In this document: piece after piece, positions 45,461 through 57,400 of the stretch
Layout of the letters: each line of letters starts with the position of its first letter
Numbering within the stretch: position 1 is the first letter of the stretch
Source of the DNA: Symbiodinium natans
Taxonomy: Eukaryota; Sar; Dinophyceae; Suessiales; Symbiodiniaceae
Direction: 5' to 3'
Length of the DNA stretch: 64,000 bases
NCBI GenBank assembly: GCA_905221605.1
Contig: CAJNDS010000053.1
Location: forward strand, 81,001-145,000
The notes under the pieces: model-generated
Seen by the model: the letters and a program-made list of their open reading frames with translations, nothing else
What the model was told of the DNA's origin: nothing
Database searches by the model: none
Program-made: the position numbers and the translations under genes

Positions 45461-48400
45461 GTTTAGGGTTTAGGGTTTAGGGTTTAGGGTTTAGGGTTGA
45501 GACAGGATGGTGTAGGTTGATGCCCCCGAAGGAGCCCTAAGAAGCTTTGACGCCCAAAGCCCCAAACCCAAGCCCCCAAGCCCCAAACCCCAAGCCCCAA
45601 GCCCCAAGCCCCAAACCCCAACCTTAAACGCTACAGTAAACCCTGCGCCCGACACCCTAAACAGCAAAAAGAGGTGAGCCATCCCTATGGCGGGCGCAAG
45701 GCAAGGGGGCGGGGAGGGGGGGGCGGGGGATGGCGGTGAGGGTGCTGGGCAACCTTTCGCACGAGGCTTCGTGCGCAGAGGTGCGCAGAGCTTAGCAGTT
45801 TCGAGTTTCGGGAGTTGATTTTAGGGTCAAGGTTTGGGGCTTAGGGTTTGAGGTTGAGGGGTCTTTCAAGTTTGGGTACCTTTGAACTTTGAACGACCCT
45901 TAGTAGGGAACCCGATAGAACCACAGGGTTAGCAGTTCAGATCCCTTGCGTCTTGGGGTGTGGGGGTTTGGGGAAAAGGGTCCCTTTGAGTTTGAGGTTT
46001 AGGGTTGAGGGGAAAAAGGAAGACCCCCTCAAGGGACTCTTGATCTTGCCTACAAATACCTTATATGGTCCCTACCGAAGTAGCCCCTAAATGAGCCCCC
46101 GAATGACCCCTGAATTTCCTTGTAAGGGTCCCTCCTGCAGTTTCTGGAGGGTGAGGGTCGAGGGTTGAGGGTTTCGGGCAGGAAGGAGCACCCCAAGTCC
46201 AAGCCCTGCCAGCTCCCGAAAGGTCCGCGGGTGGTTCGCGGAAATCGAGGGCTACCAGCCCTTGCCAGGCGGGTTGGGGTTTAGGGTTTAGGGTTTAGGG
46301 TTTAGGGTTTAGGGTTTAGGGTTTAGGGTTTAGGGTTTAGGGTTTAGGGTTTAGGGTTTAGGGCTTTCGGATGTAGAGTCTTAGGGACACCCTGAACAAA
46401 GCATCCTCGACTCCCAGCCCTGAAGTTTACACCCTCGGATCCCCAGCAGTGCACTTTTCGTTTGGGGTTTAGGGTTGAGGGTTTAGGGTTTAGGGTTTAG
46501 GGTTTAGGGTTGAGGGTTCAGGGTTTAGTGTTCAGGGTTCAGAGTTCAGGGTTTAGGGTTGAGGCTTGGTGTCCTTGATAGCCCATGAGGCCCAAGGGGT
46601 TCCCACTTGTTTGATTGCCAGGTCCCGAAGCCCTGGACCCTGCACTCCAAACCCGAAACCACCCCAAACTTCAAACCCTAAACCGAAACCCTAAACCCGA
46701 AACCCTAAACCCCAAATCCGAAAGGTGGAGACGTTCCTGGGTCTATGGCGGCCTTTTGTGTTACCGTTTCAATCTGTCTTGCAATACGCTTCTTATCGTT
46801 CCGAGTTTAGGGTTTATGCCATCCGCTACGGTCACGACTTGTTCCCATCACCCAAGCCGGGGCATAATGTTTAGGGTTTGGGGTTCAGGGTTTAGGGTTC
46901 AGGGTTTAGGGTTTAGGGTTAGCGTGTTTCTGAGCCGCAGTATTCGGATTACGAAACAAATCAGGTGGGTCATGCATGTGGCAGCAGCGGGGTTATTCAA
47001 TCGAGTGGCTCGGGCTCTTCGGATTGAGGGTTTGAGCCTAAACCCTAGACGCCCTAAATCCTGAACCCTCAGCCCCTAGACCCCCAGAGCCCGCAGCCCC
47101 AAGATAGGGGTCGGAAAAAAATCGACTAGTATTCCCTTATGGCCCCTTGTAAGTATATTATAATAACCCCCCCCCAAACGCTATTCCAATCAAAAAGGCC
47201 CCTATGTTGTGCCTTAAGCCCTAAACCCTAAACCCTAAACCCCAAACCCTAACCCCTAAACCCTAAACCCTAAACCCTAAACCCTAAACCCTAAACCCTA
47301 AACCCTAAACCCTAAACCCTAAACCCTAAACCCTAAACCCTAAACCCTAAACCCTAAACCCCAAACCCAAACTTGAGTGTGCGCCCAGGAGGGGAGTTCG
47401 ACTGGACCCGCGACGAAGGACAAAGGCCAGAGTTTGGGGGAGCAGCACCGAAACCGGCTTAGGGTTTAGGCTGTTTAGGGTTTAGGGTTTATGAGGGGGG
47501 CCTAAAAGGGAACCCTTCTTAACCCTCTTCTGGGTCTCTTAAACAGGGACCTTATAGAGAGGGTCTATGTCCCCAAGATTCCGCCTAATCCTATCCCCTA
47601 TAAACCCAAGACCCTAAACCCCAAGCACCGAAAACCCCAAGCCCGAAGCCCCTAAACCCTAGACCCTAAAGCCCTAAGCCCAAACCCTAAAACCCTAAAA
47701 TCCTAAAACCCTAAAACTCTAAAACCCTAAGGCCCCAAAACCCCAGCCCTAAAACCCTAAAACCCCAGACCCTTAACGAGCCCGAAACCCACCTTGAAGG
47801 CTAAGGATTCAGGAGCCACTCAATTGACTGGCTTTAGCTTCCTCTTGCGGAGTTATTTTGGGTATTGAAGGGTACTTCTATTATTCGAAAACCTCCTTTG
47901 GATGTAGGGTTTCGGGTTTAGCCCTACGAGCGTTGAGGTTTTTAGGGTTTTCGGGCTTCGGGTTTTAGGGCCCTAAACTCTAAACTCTAAACTCTAAACT
48001 CTAAACTCTAAACCCTAAACCCTAAACCCTAAACCCTAATCCCTAAACCCTAAACCCTAAACCCTAAACCCTAAACCCTAAAACCTAAACCCAGTCTTGA
48101 AAAGGAACTTCTTACACTTGGCCATCGAGCGCGGCGTCGATCAAGTGGAGCTGTTCGCGAATGCCCCAATGCCGTGCGCCCGAGCTGTTTGGGGCTCTAA
48201 GCCCTAAACCCTAAACCCTAAACCCTAAGCCCTAAGCCCTAAGCCCTAAACCCCAAACCCTAAACCCTAAACCCTAAACCCTAAACCGATGCCCAAAAAC
48301 CTGGGATTCGGGTCTCGGGATGTTTGGGCTGAAGGGTTCACGGGCTTATGATTATAATTGTTTTTTCTTGGAAATGCCCGCGAGCTGTGCCTCTAGCCCG

Positions 48401-51400
48401 GGCTCACCAGAATGACGTTGTCCGCTACAAAGAGACGCGTGACGTCGTGTTTCAGATTGAGTATGGCCACAAATGCCCACGCACGCAACCCGGTAGAGTC
48501 AAGGGGTTCTTTATTCCTTCTCTTAAGGGGTATAAGGAGGGACCCATGGAAGGGACCCTTTATCCTATTCCCCTATATGCCCGCGAAGGTCCCTTAACAG
48601 GGTCCCTCCTTTAGTCCCTTGATTCTCCGACAGTGTGTGTAAGATGAGGTACTGGTGGATGCATTGTGCAATTACTACTCGTACCCCTAAGGTTGTACCC
48701 CTAAAGGTTCCCCTGAATATACTCCCAATATGGCCCTTACACAACCTCAAGGATCTTTGAAAAGGGTCCCCAGAACCCAAGGGTACAACCGTACAACTTT
48801 AAGGGTCCAAAGGTAAAACCCTAGATACACTGGGTCCTGATGTGAATATTACGAGTGTGACTCTGTCGCATCATACGAATGAAACCTGAGTCTTGCCTGG
48901 GAGCCGCGTTTCTTTTTGACTCCGTAAACCCTAAACCCTAAACCCTAAAGCCTAAACCCTCAACCCTAAACCCTAAACCCTCAACCCTAAACCCTCAAGC
49001 CTCAAGCCTCAAGCCTCAAGCCTCAAGCCTCAAGCCTCAAGCCTCAAGCCTCAAGCCTCAAGCCTCAACCCTCAACCCTCAACCCACAACCCTCAAGCCT
49101 CAAGCCTCAACCCTAAACCAGCCCTGGGAGCCGCGTCTTTCTCTTGTGAAAGCACGCGCGTTTGCTTGAGCAATCTTCCAAGAGTGGCGAGCCGTAAAGT
49201 GCCTGAGCTTTCAGTGTCCCACTCCGAATTTCCCGAAGTTATCGGGTTTTTAAGGGAGGGGGGTTCATGGGGGGTAGGTACCTAGGAAGCTTAGGGAGCC
49301 TTAGGGAAGCCTGGGTTACATGCCTCCGGCTTGAAGCCCCTCTTCCTTCCTGGACCCTGAGACGAAACCTTGGTCCGTGACGGCTCCTGTGACCCCATAT
49401 CCTGCCCATACCCCACACACCTCCCGAATTGCTTTAAGCCCCCCCCAAAAAAAATACCAGAAAGAGAAAGAGATAGCATTCCCCTATATTACAATTAGAG
49501 TAGTTTTTGGGGTATGAAGCCTCGGCCGCTACCCTCAGCCCGGATCCCCATGCCGGTGGCAGCAAAGGTGGTGGATGAGCAACAGCAGCTCTTCTTTTGG
49601 TGGTGCCTTAGCACAACCGGACGAGCCTTGAACGCGCTTCATCGAAGGCTTGACAGGGATTTCCGCGGGACTTGCGTGTGCTCACCTCTAAGGGTGGGTA
49701 CATGGGCCCTTAATATGGTCACCTCCTTAAAAAGGGTTCTGAAGTATGGGCCCTTAATTTCTGCAGGGTATATAGGGGGTGCATAAGGGGTCCCCTTTTT
49801 AAGGGCCCATGTAAGTACCCTTAGATCATCCTGAAGCAACCTTAAGCCGTGTGTGGTTCTGCACTGCAACGTTACATCCGTGGCCTTTCGCAGGGGCTTA
49901 AGAGTTGCTTCATACGGCAGCTAAGTTGAAGAAACATTTGTTAGCCAGGCGGCCGAGTTGCAGCTAAGCAAACACTGCACTCACTGAACTCACTGAATCC
50001 AACACCGTAAAGGTGCTTGAAGAACTTCGGTGGTTGTTGCTTTGGTTTTGCTTCCGATTGACATTCCGTTGGCTTTGCCTTTTGGCCGCGCTGGCGCACC
50101 TCAACTCTAGGGTTTAGGGTTTAGGGTTTAGGGATTAGGGATTGGGGTTTAGGTAGGCTATACAGGTTCATAGGTTTTACAGGGTTTGTATGATACGGTT
50201 TAGGGTACGAACAGTGGGTGTGCGTAGGCCTCTGCCCCCATCAACACGACTTCCCTGCCAGCCCGCACACTTCAGGAGTTTAGGGGAGGGTTTAGGGTTA
50301 GGGTTCATGGCTTCTGGGGGCTTCTATGGTTTGTAGAGTTTATAGGGGTCGAAGCCATGGACTGCTAAACTCTTCCATAAACAATAAAAACAACCCTCAA
50401 CCCTCAACCCTAAACCCTAAACCGTAAAACCCGAAACTCCAAACCCTAAATTGGGCTTAGTGATTCTGGTTTAGGACCGACAGCTTTAGGAATCATCTGG
50501 ACACATGCGACCCCTGAGTCGCCGTGGGCCATAAGACCCCCCCCCCCTAAGCTGTGAACCCCAAGCCCTATGAACCCTAAACCCTTTGGGTTCTCTAGCA
50601 TCGTGTCCAGGGGTTTAGGGTTTTTGGGGGTTAAGGTCCAACCTTCCCTAGACAAGCCGAAGCCTTGGAACCTCAAGCCGCCAGAAGTCGCTCAGGAATT
50701 CGCAAGCTACCTCGGGGAGGCTGGGTTTAGGGTTTAGGGCTTAGGGCTTAGGGTTTGGGGTTTAGGGTTTAGGGTTTAGGTTTCGGGTTTAGGGTGTAGG
50801 GTTTAGAGTTTAGGGTCTATGACCCTATCCATGCTCGGGGCGCGTGGTTTGGCTTAGTGGTTCGGGGCTGAAGGGTTTAAGGGCTTACATGCTTTGATTT
50901 GGACTAGTGAATTTGAAACTTTCCGTGGTTGCTATCTAATCTCTAGCCCCATAAACCCTAAACCCTAGCCTACAAACTGCAGAGATATTTATAGTTTATT
51001 CAAGGGTTTAAGTAAGCGTTTCCCGAAACCCTAAACCCTAAGCCCCAAAGCTCTAAGCCCCCAAGCCCTAGGCCCTGAACCCTGAGCCCTAAGCCCTAGC
51101 CCTGAGCCCGAAGGCAGGAACCCCAAGCCCTCAGCCCTGAGCCCTAAGCCCCAAGCCCTGGTCTGCCTTGGAACCACGCTGCAGCGAGCAAGAAGCAGAC
51201 GACTTCGCCAGAAGCGATGTCGTGACCCATGCCTTTGGGGGAGAAGGATCGAGCCCCAGCCAGAGCCAAACGGCAATGGAGGAAGAATGCACGCAGACGT
51301 GCCGGACCTGCGAGCACACAAGCTGCACGAGAAGCAAGCCCGAGCACATTTGGCACGTTTGTGCCATTTGCCGGGACAACTTCGGGGCCGAGTGGCTCGT

Positions 51401-54400
51401 CGCTACTGGTGAGAGGCACAATTCTGGGTCGAGGTGAGGCCCTCGGGCCCTTGGCCCCCCATGGCCAACCACGGCGATCCAGGCCACTAAGCCTTTTCTA
51501 AGCCAGGCCTCAGCTCTCAGCCCTAAGCCCTAAGCCCTACGCTACGCCCTAAGCCCTAAGCCCTAAGCCCTAAGCCCTAAGCCCTAAGCCCTAAGCCCTA
51601 AGCCCTAAGCCCTAAGCCCTAAGCCCTAAGCCCTAAGCCCTAAGCCCTAAGCCCTACGCCCTAAGCCCTAAGCCCTAAGCCCTAAGCCCTATGCCCTCAG
51701 CCTTCAAGCCCTAAGCCCTCAGCCTTCAAGCCCTCAGCTCTAAGCCCTCAGCCTCAGGCCCAGTCTCCCGATCAGCCCCAGTTCCATATCTACGGATAAG
51801 GTAACCACCCAGCATGAGCTTGAGGAGCTATGTGTAGTGAACCTGCATTTTTTTGTTGTTGTTTATTGTTTGGGGTTGTTTGGGGTTCCTTCCAAACCTC
51901 TTTGAGTTTAGGAAGGAAGCCCCGGAAGAATCCTATCATCTTGCAACCCCAAATCCTGGTGCAGCCTGAGCTCAAGCCCCCAGACGCTGAACCTCAACTG
52001 GGTTGGCCTTTGGGATAGTTTGTAATTTCCTTATTTGGGTTTATCAGGGGGCGCTATAGATGAATATTTTTTAACAGGCTTGAAGGCCAACCCAGCTAAA
52101 CCCAAGGCAACACCCTAAACCCTAAATCCTAAACCCCCAAACCCTAAACTCTAAACCCTAAACCTTAAACCTTAAACCCTAAACCCTAAACCTTAAACCT
52201 TAAACCCTAAACCCTAAACCCGAAACCCTAAACCCTTAACCCTTAACCCAAGACAACTGGCCTGGCGAAAGGTGGCCTCACAAGCCCGCAGTGGCTGGGG
52301 TGTGCTGGGACCTTGCTTGTGGGGTTTGGAGTTGAGGGTCCCGAAGCCCTAAACCCTAAACCCTAAACCCTAAACCCTAAACCCTAAACCCTAAACCTTA
52401 AACCCTAAACCCTAAACCCTAAACCTTAAAACCCCTAAACCCTTAAATCCTAAATCCTTGAAACCCTCAATCCCAAACCCTTAACCCTAACCCTCAACCC
52501 GAAACCCTACACCCTTGTTTGCGGTGCGTGCTTTCGGGGTGTTAAGTTCAGCTTCTCGTTCCAGTGAAGAGAGCCGCAAGCCGCAAAGCCGGGCCCCTTT
52601 TAGCACCTAAGCTTTATAGTTGAGACCCCAAAACTGGATCATGTAAAGCCCCAAGCCCAAAGCCCCAAAACCCCAAAACCCCGAAACCCCAAAACCCCAA
52701 AACCTCAAAACCCCAAAGCCCCAAAACCCACAACCCCAACACCCCAAAACTCCCAAACCCCCAAACCCCAAAACCCTAATCCCCCCCCCCCCTTCCCCTG
52801 TGCTCGTCGGCCGAGGCCAGTGCGCTCTGTGGCGCCCTTCAACGAGCCCTCCGCTGCATTCCGGCAGCAGGGGTCGTGGGCGTTGAGGGTTGTTTAGAGT
52901 TCAGGGTTTAGGGTTCAGAGTTTAGGGTTCAGGGTTTAGGGTTTAGGGTTTAGAGTTTCGGGTTTAGGGTCCAAAGTTTGTTGTTTAGGTTTCAAAGTTC
53001 AGGGTTTAGGGTTTAAAGTTTAGGATTTAGGGTTTAAAGTAAGGGTTTAGGGTTCAGGGTTCAGGGTTCAGGGTTCAGGGTTTAGGGTTTAGGGTTTAGG
53101 GTTTAGGGCTTAGGGCTTCGGGTTTTGCATTCCTCGCAATTACGTTCCCTTGCTTCCCTTCACAGAATCTCCAAGGCCGGCTGCTTCAGGAGGGCTAAAT
53201 ATAGAACCCTGAACCCTAAACCCTAAACCCTAAACCCTAAACCCTAAACCCTAAACCCTGAACCCTGAGCCCTGAACCCTAAACTCTAAACCCTAAACCC
53301 TGAACCCTGAACCCATGCTTGGAACCTTAGACCTAAACAGAGATTGGGCCCAGGACTGGTGGAGTTTTCCTCACGACCAGGCCGCATGTTTTTTTTTTGT
53401 TGGGCGGGGGGGGGGGGGGTGCGGTTAGGGTTTAGGGTTTAGGGTTTTCGGTTTTCGGGTGGCTGCATTATGGTGCAGATGCTGTGAAGGTTAGGATACA
53501 AAAGGCTTTCCTCCCACCCGTCCAAGGCTGCAAAGCCTACTCTTTTAGGGTTTAGGTTGGGATGTTCACCCTTAAACAGTCCTTAATCGGGACTCTAGTA
53601 GGGGGTACTGGAATCCCTTTTAAGAACTGTTAGTATAAGGGGAACATCCCAAGGTTTCGGCCTAAACTCAAGTCAATTGCCTACTTCCAAAATCTTCTTC
53701 CGTTACCGATGATACGCCAGTGCAGTGGGTCCCAAGATTTCGAGGGTCCAGGGTTTAGGGTTAAGCGTGTTTTTTGAGCACCCCATCCGCCTGAGCCAGC
53801 CAGAGGCCCCCTGGTCCCTGGCCCCCCTACCGGGCCCATCGTGGGTGCTACCGACCTCCGAGCTGTGGGAGGCGGGCGAACGACCTAGATCGGCTTGCGC
53901 CATCGAAGCTGTAGGGCGCCGAGGCCTAGGCCTTGGGTTTAGGGTCTGGGGTTTAGGGTTTGGGCTGTAGGGTTTCGGGTTTCGGGTTTAGGGGGGGGGC
54001 TTCGTCTCCCATCTTTGCCGTCAGGTTTTTTTTTTGGGTTTTTAGGTTATCGGGTTACGTTTTTTAGATTTTAGGGTTGAACTCGGGTTTTTAGATTTTT
54101 GGCCTTAAATGTGTTTTTCGATTTTAGGGTTCAGGTTTTTGGACAGTTAGGGTCTAGGGTTTATGAGTCTTAGGCTTTTTTTGATTTCAGTGGATTTTAG
54201 GGGGTTTTAGTGAAGGAGTTCAGGGTTTGAGTTTTGGGGTTTAGGGTTCTGAGGTCTACCCCCAATCCTCTGTCTGAAAAGCGTTCTCATGGTGTGTCTT
54301 GTGAAGACGACTACTTGCATGTGCTGTGAGCAGACAGCCTACCCGAAATCCAAGTGCTGCAAGAAGCACAAAAAACAAAAGAAGGACGCAGAGGCGTGCA

Positions 54401-57400
54401 AGAGAGATGCGGAGTCGCAAGATGAGATAGAGTTCTACAACAAGCAGGCCGAAAGCACGGACAGCTTTCGCAAGATGATGCTCGAATACGCCGCTCAGTG
54501 CGAAAGCAATTAATTCCCCGGATTGGTAAATCGGCCTAAACCCTAAACCTTAAGCCCCTAAACCCTAAACCCTAAACCCTAAACCCTAAACCCTAAACCC
54601 TAAACCCTAAACCCTAAACCCTAAACCCTAAACCCTAAACCCTGAACCGCAAAACCTACACCCTAAACCCTAAACCGTAAACCCTAAACCCTAACCCCCA
54701 AAACCTGAACCGCAAACCCTAAACCCCAAACCCCAAACCCCAAACCCCAAACCCCAGACCCCAAACCCCAAACCCCAAACCCTAAACCCTAAACCCTAAA
54801 CCCTAGACCCTAGACCCTAAACCCTAAACCCTAAACCCTAAACCCTAAACCCTAAACCCTAAACCCTGAACCGCTCGTCTTCTTGTGGTTTGCCGCGGCT
54901 TAGTTGAGCCAGCGGCCCATGGACAGCAGTAGGCTTCCCCATGTAGGTCCACTTTGCTTCCCACTCTTAGGGTTTAGGGTTTAGGGTTTAGGGTTTAGGG
55001 TTTAGGGTTTAGGGGGGTCAGCAGCATTGCCGTGAGGTCTTCTCGAAAGTCCATGGAAAGTCCACGCCCAAGACCCCAATCCCCGAAACCCCCAAAACAC
55101 CGAACCCTCCCGAAACCCTGAACCTTAAACCCACAAGCGTGAACCCTAAACCCTAAACCCTAAACCCTAAACCCTAAACCCTAAACCCTAAACCCTAAAC
55201 CCTAAACCCTAAACCCTCAGCCCTAAAAACCTAAACCCTAAGCCCAAAACCCAAAACCCGGGCCCCCCCCCCCCCCCCCACATGCAAATGGCAGGAAGGC
55301 TGCAAGGTGGACGTAGCCCAGCAAGCACGCGCCGCCGCCTCGGCTGAGGGTGCAATCTTAGGTTTAGGGTTTAGGGTTTAGGGTTTAGGGTTTAGGGTTT
55401 AGGGTTTAGGGTTTAGGGTTTAGGGTTTAGGGTTTAGGGTTTAGGGTTTAGGGTTTAGGGTTTAGGGTTTAGGGTTTAGGGTTTAGGGTTTAGGGTGTTG
55501 CGCTTTGGGGTGTTACGGGCGTTTAAGGGCCTTTTGGGGGGCTTTAAGTGTGGGCTTTAGGGCTTTTAAGAGCTTTAGGGTTTTTAGCGTTTTTTGAGGG
55601 TGAAGGGCTTTTAAGGATTAAGGGCTTTTAAGGGCTCAGGTCTTTTAAAGGGTTAAGGGTTTTAGGCCTTTAGGGCTTTAAGGGTTTTAGGGTTCTTGAG
55701 GGTTTTAGGGTCTTTAAAGGCTTGAGGGTTTTAAGGGCTTTCGGGTTTTTTAGGGCTTTAGGGGTGTTTAGTTTTTACAGGCTTTAAGGTTTTTAGGCCA
55801 GTGTTTTAGGGTTTTTCAGTGTTTTAGGGTTTTTGGATTTTAAGGGTTGAGGGTTTTTAGGAGTTAAGGGCTTTTCAGCGTTGAGGGCCTTTAAGGGTTG
55901 AGGGTTTTTACGGGTTGAGGGCTGTTGAACGGTTGAACGTCTTTAAGGGTTTAGGGTTTAGGGATGTAGGGTTCTGAAGGTCTTAGGTCTTATCGTTTCG
56001 GGTTGAGGGCTTCGGGATTTAGTGCTTTCGTCTAAAAGGGCTTCGGGATTTCGGGCTTTCGTCTAAAAGGCCTTCGGGGGCAGAAGGGTTTACGTTCATC
56101 CTAGAGAGACAGGGTTCCGAAGAGACGAAGTTGGAGAACGGCCACCTTTTCGATGATGCTGTGATCAAGACGTCACGTTGATGCGTGGAGTGCAGCATTT
56201 CCTAGTCAGAGAGCTGACATTATGCCGAAAGAGAGACAAATGTGGGCCACACTCATCCTAAAGAAAGAACCCTAAACATTAAACCCTAAACCCAAAACAC
56301 TCATACGCAGCCCTAAACCCCAAAACCTTGGGGAGTAGGGTTTGGGCTTTTCGGTGCCCGCATGGACTCCATGACCCCAAAGCATTCAACCCCAGGCCCT
56401 ACTTGAAACCATCACCCTAAGCCCTAAGCCCTAAACCCTAAACCCTAAACCCTAAGCCCTAAGCCCTAAGCCCTAAGCCCTAAACCCTAAGCCCTAAGCC
56501 CTAAGCCCTAAGCCCTAAACCCTAAACCCTAAGCCCTAAGCCCTAAGCCCTAAGCCCTAAGCCCTAAACCCTAAGCCCTAAACCCAGCGCCCTCTCACAT
56601 CCAGGTGATCGCCCGGCTCAGGGATGAGCCGTGGCCCCAAATCCCTCCATTGCATGGCGTCCCAGGGCCTGTGCCCGAACGCCCCGCACCCTCACCTTAA
56701 GGACCATGAACCTGTACCTTCATGGGGATTATAGTAGTACAGGGTATATGGCCCCAATTTTCGGGTTCATTTTGCCCCAAGGGGCCCTAGACACAGCCTC
56801 AGGCCCTCAACACTTGTAAGGCTTCCTGGCAGGTGCGAAGTGTCTGATAAACCCTGAACCCTAATTCCTAAACCCTGGGCCCTGAGCCCTGGACCCTAGA
56901 ACCCTGAATCCTAGATCTGCGGGTAGTTGCATGGTCCTCAACATGGGCCTTTCTTGGGAACCCGTTTTTGCCCCTAAATCCAAAGGCTCATACTTGAGAA
57001 CTCTTCAAAGAAGGTAGGGACCATAGTGAGGGACTGCGTAACTTCCTTTAGATCCCTAAACTCTAAACCCTAAACCCTAAACCCTAAACCCTAAGCCCTA
57101 AGCCCTAAGCCCTAAACCCTAAACCGTTTTGGGCTTCGGGGCTTGGGGCTTCGGGTTGCTTATCAACCAACCCCCGGAAACCCAGCAACATACTGCCGCA
57201 TTGTTGTAAGGAGAGTACGGTTCGATGGGGTGACGGCTTAGGTCCAGGGTGTTGGTTAGGCCCTGTAGGCTTTTGCGGTGTTGGGCTGACTCGACGCGGG
57301 ATTAGGTTGAAGAGCAGTCTTGCGCCTTTTTTGTCTTGTCCTAGAAGGGTTCCCCTTTTGGCGCTTGAGCTGAATTGGGGGGCGTCGTTCGCTTGGAAGC

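Noticed and set aside
45491-45682. Minus-strand ORF with [13 protein letters not shown]
   Set aside because: Translation of CCCCAAG and CCCCAAA repeats.
49291-49479. Minus-strand 62-codon ORF
   Set aside because: It lies across a dispersed repeat and a C/A run and shows no domain or splice partners.
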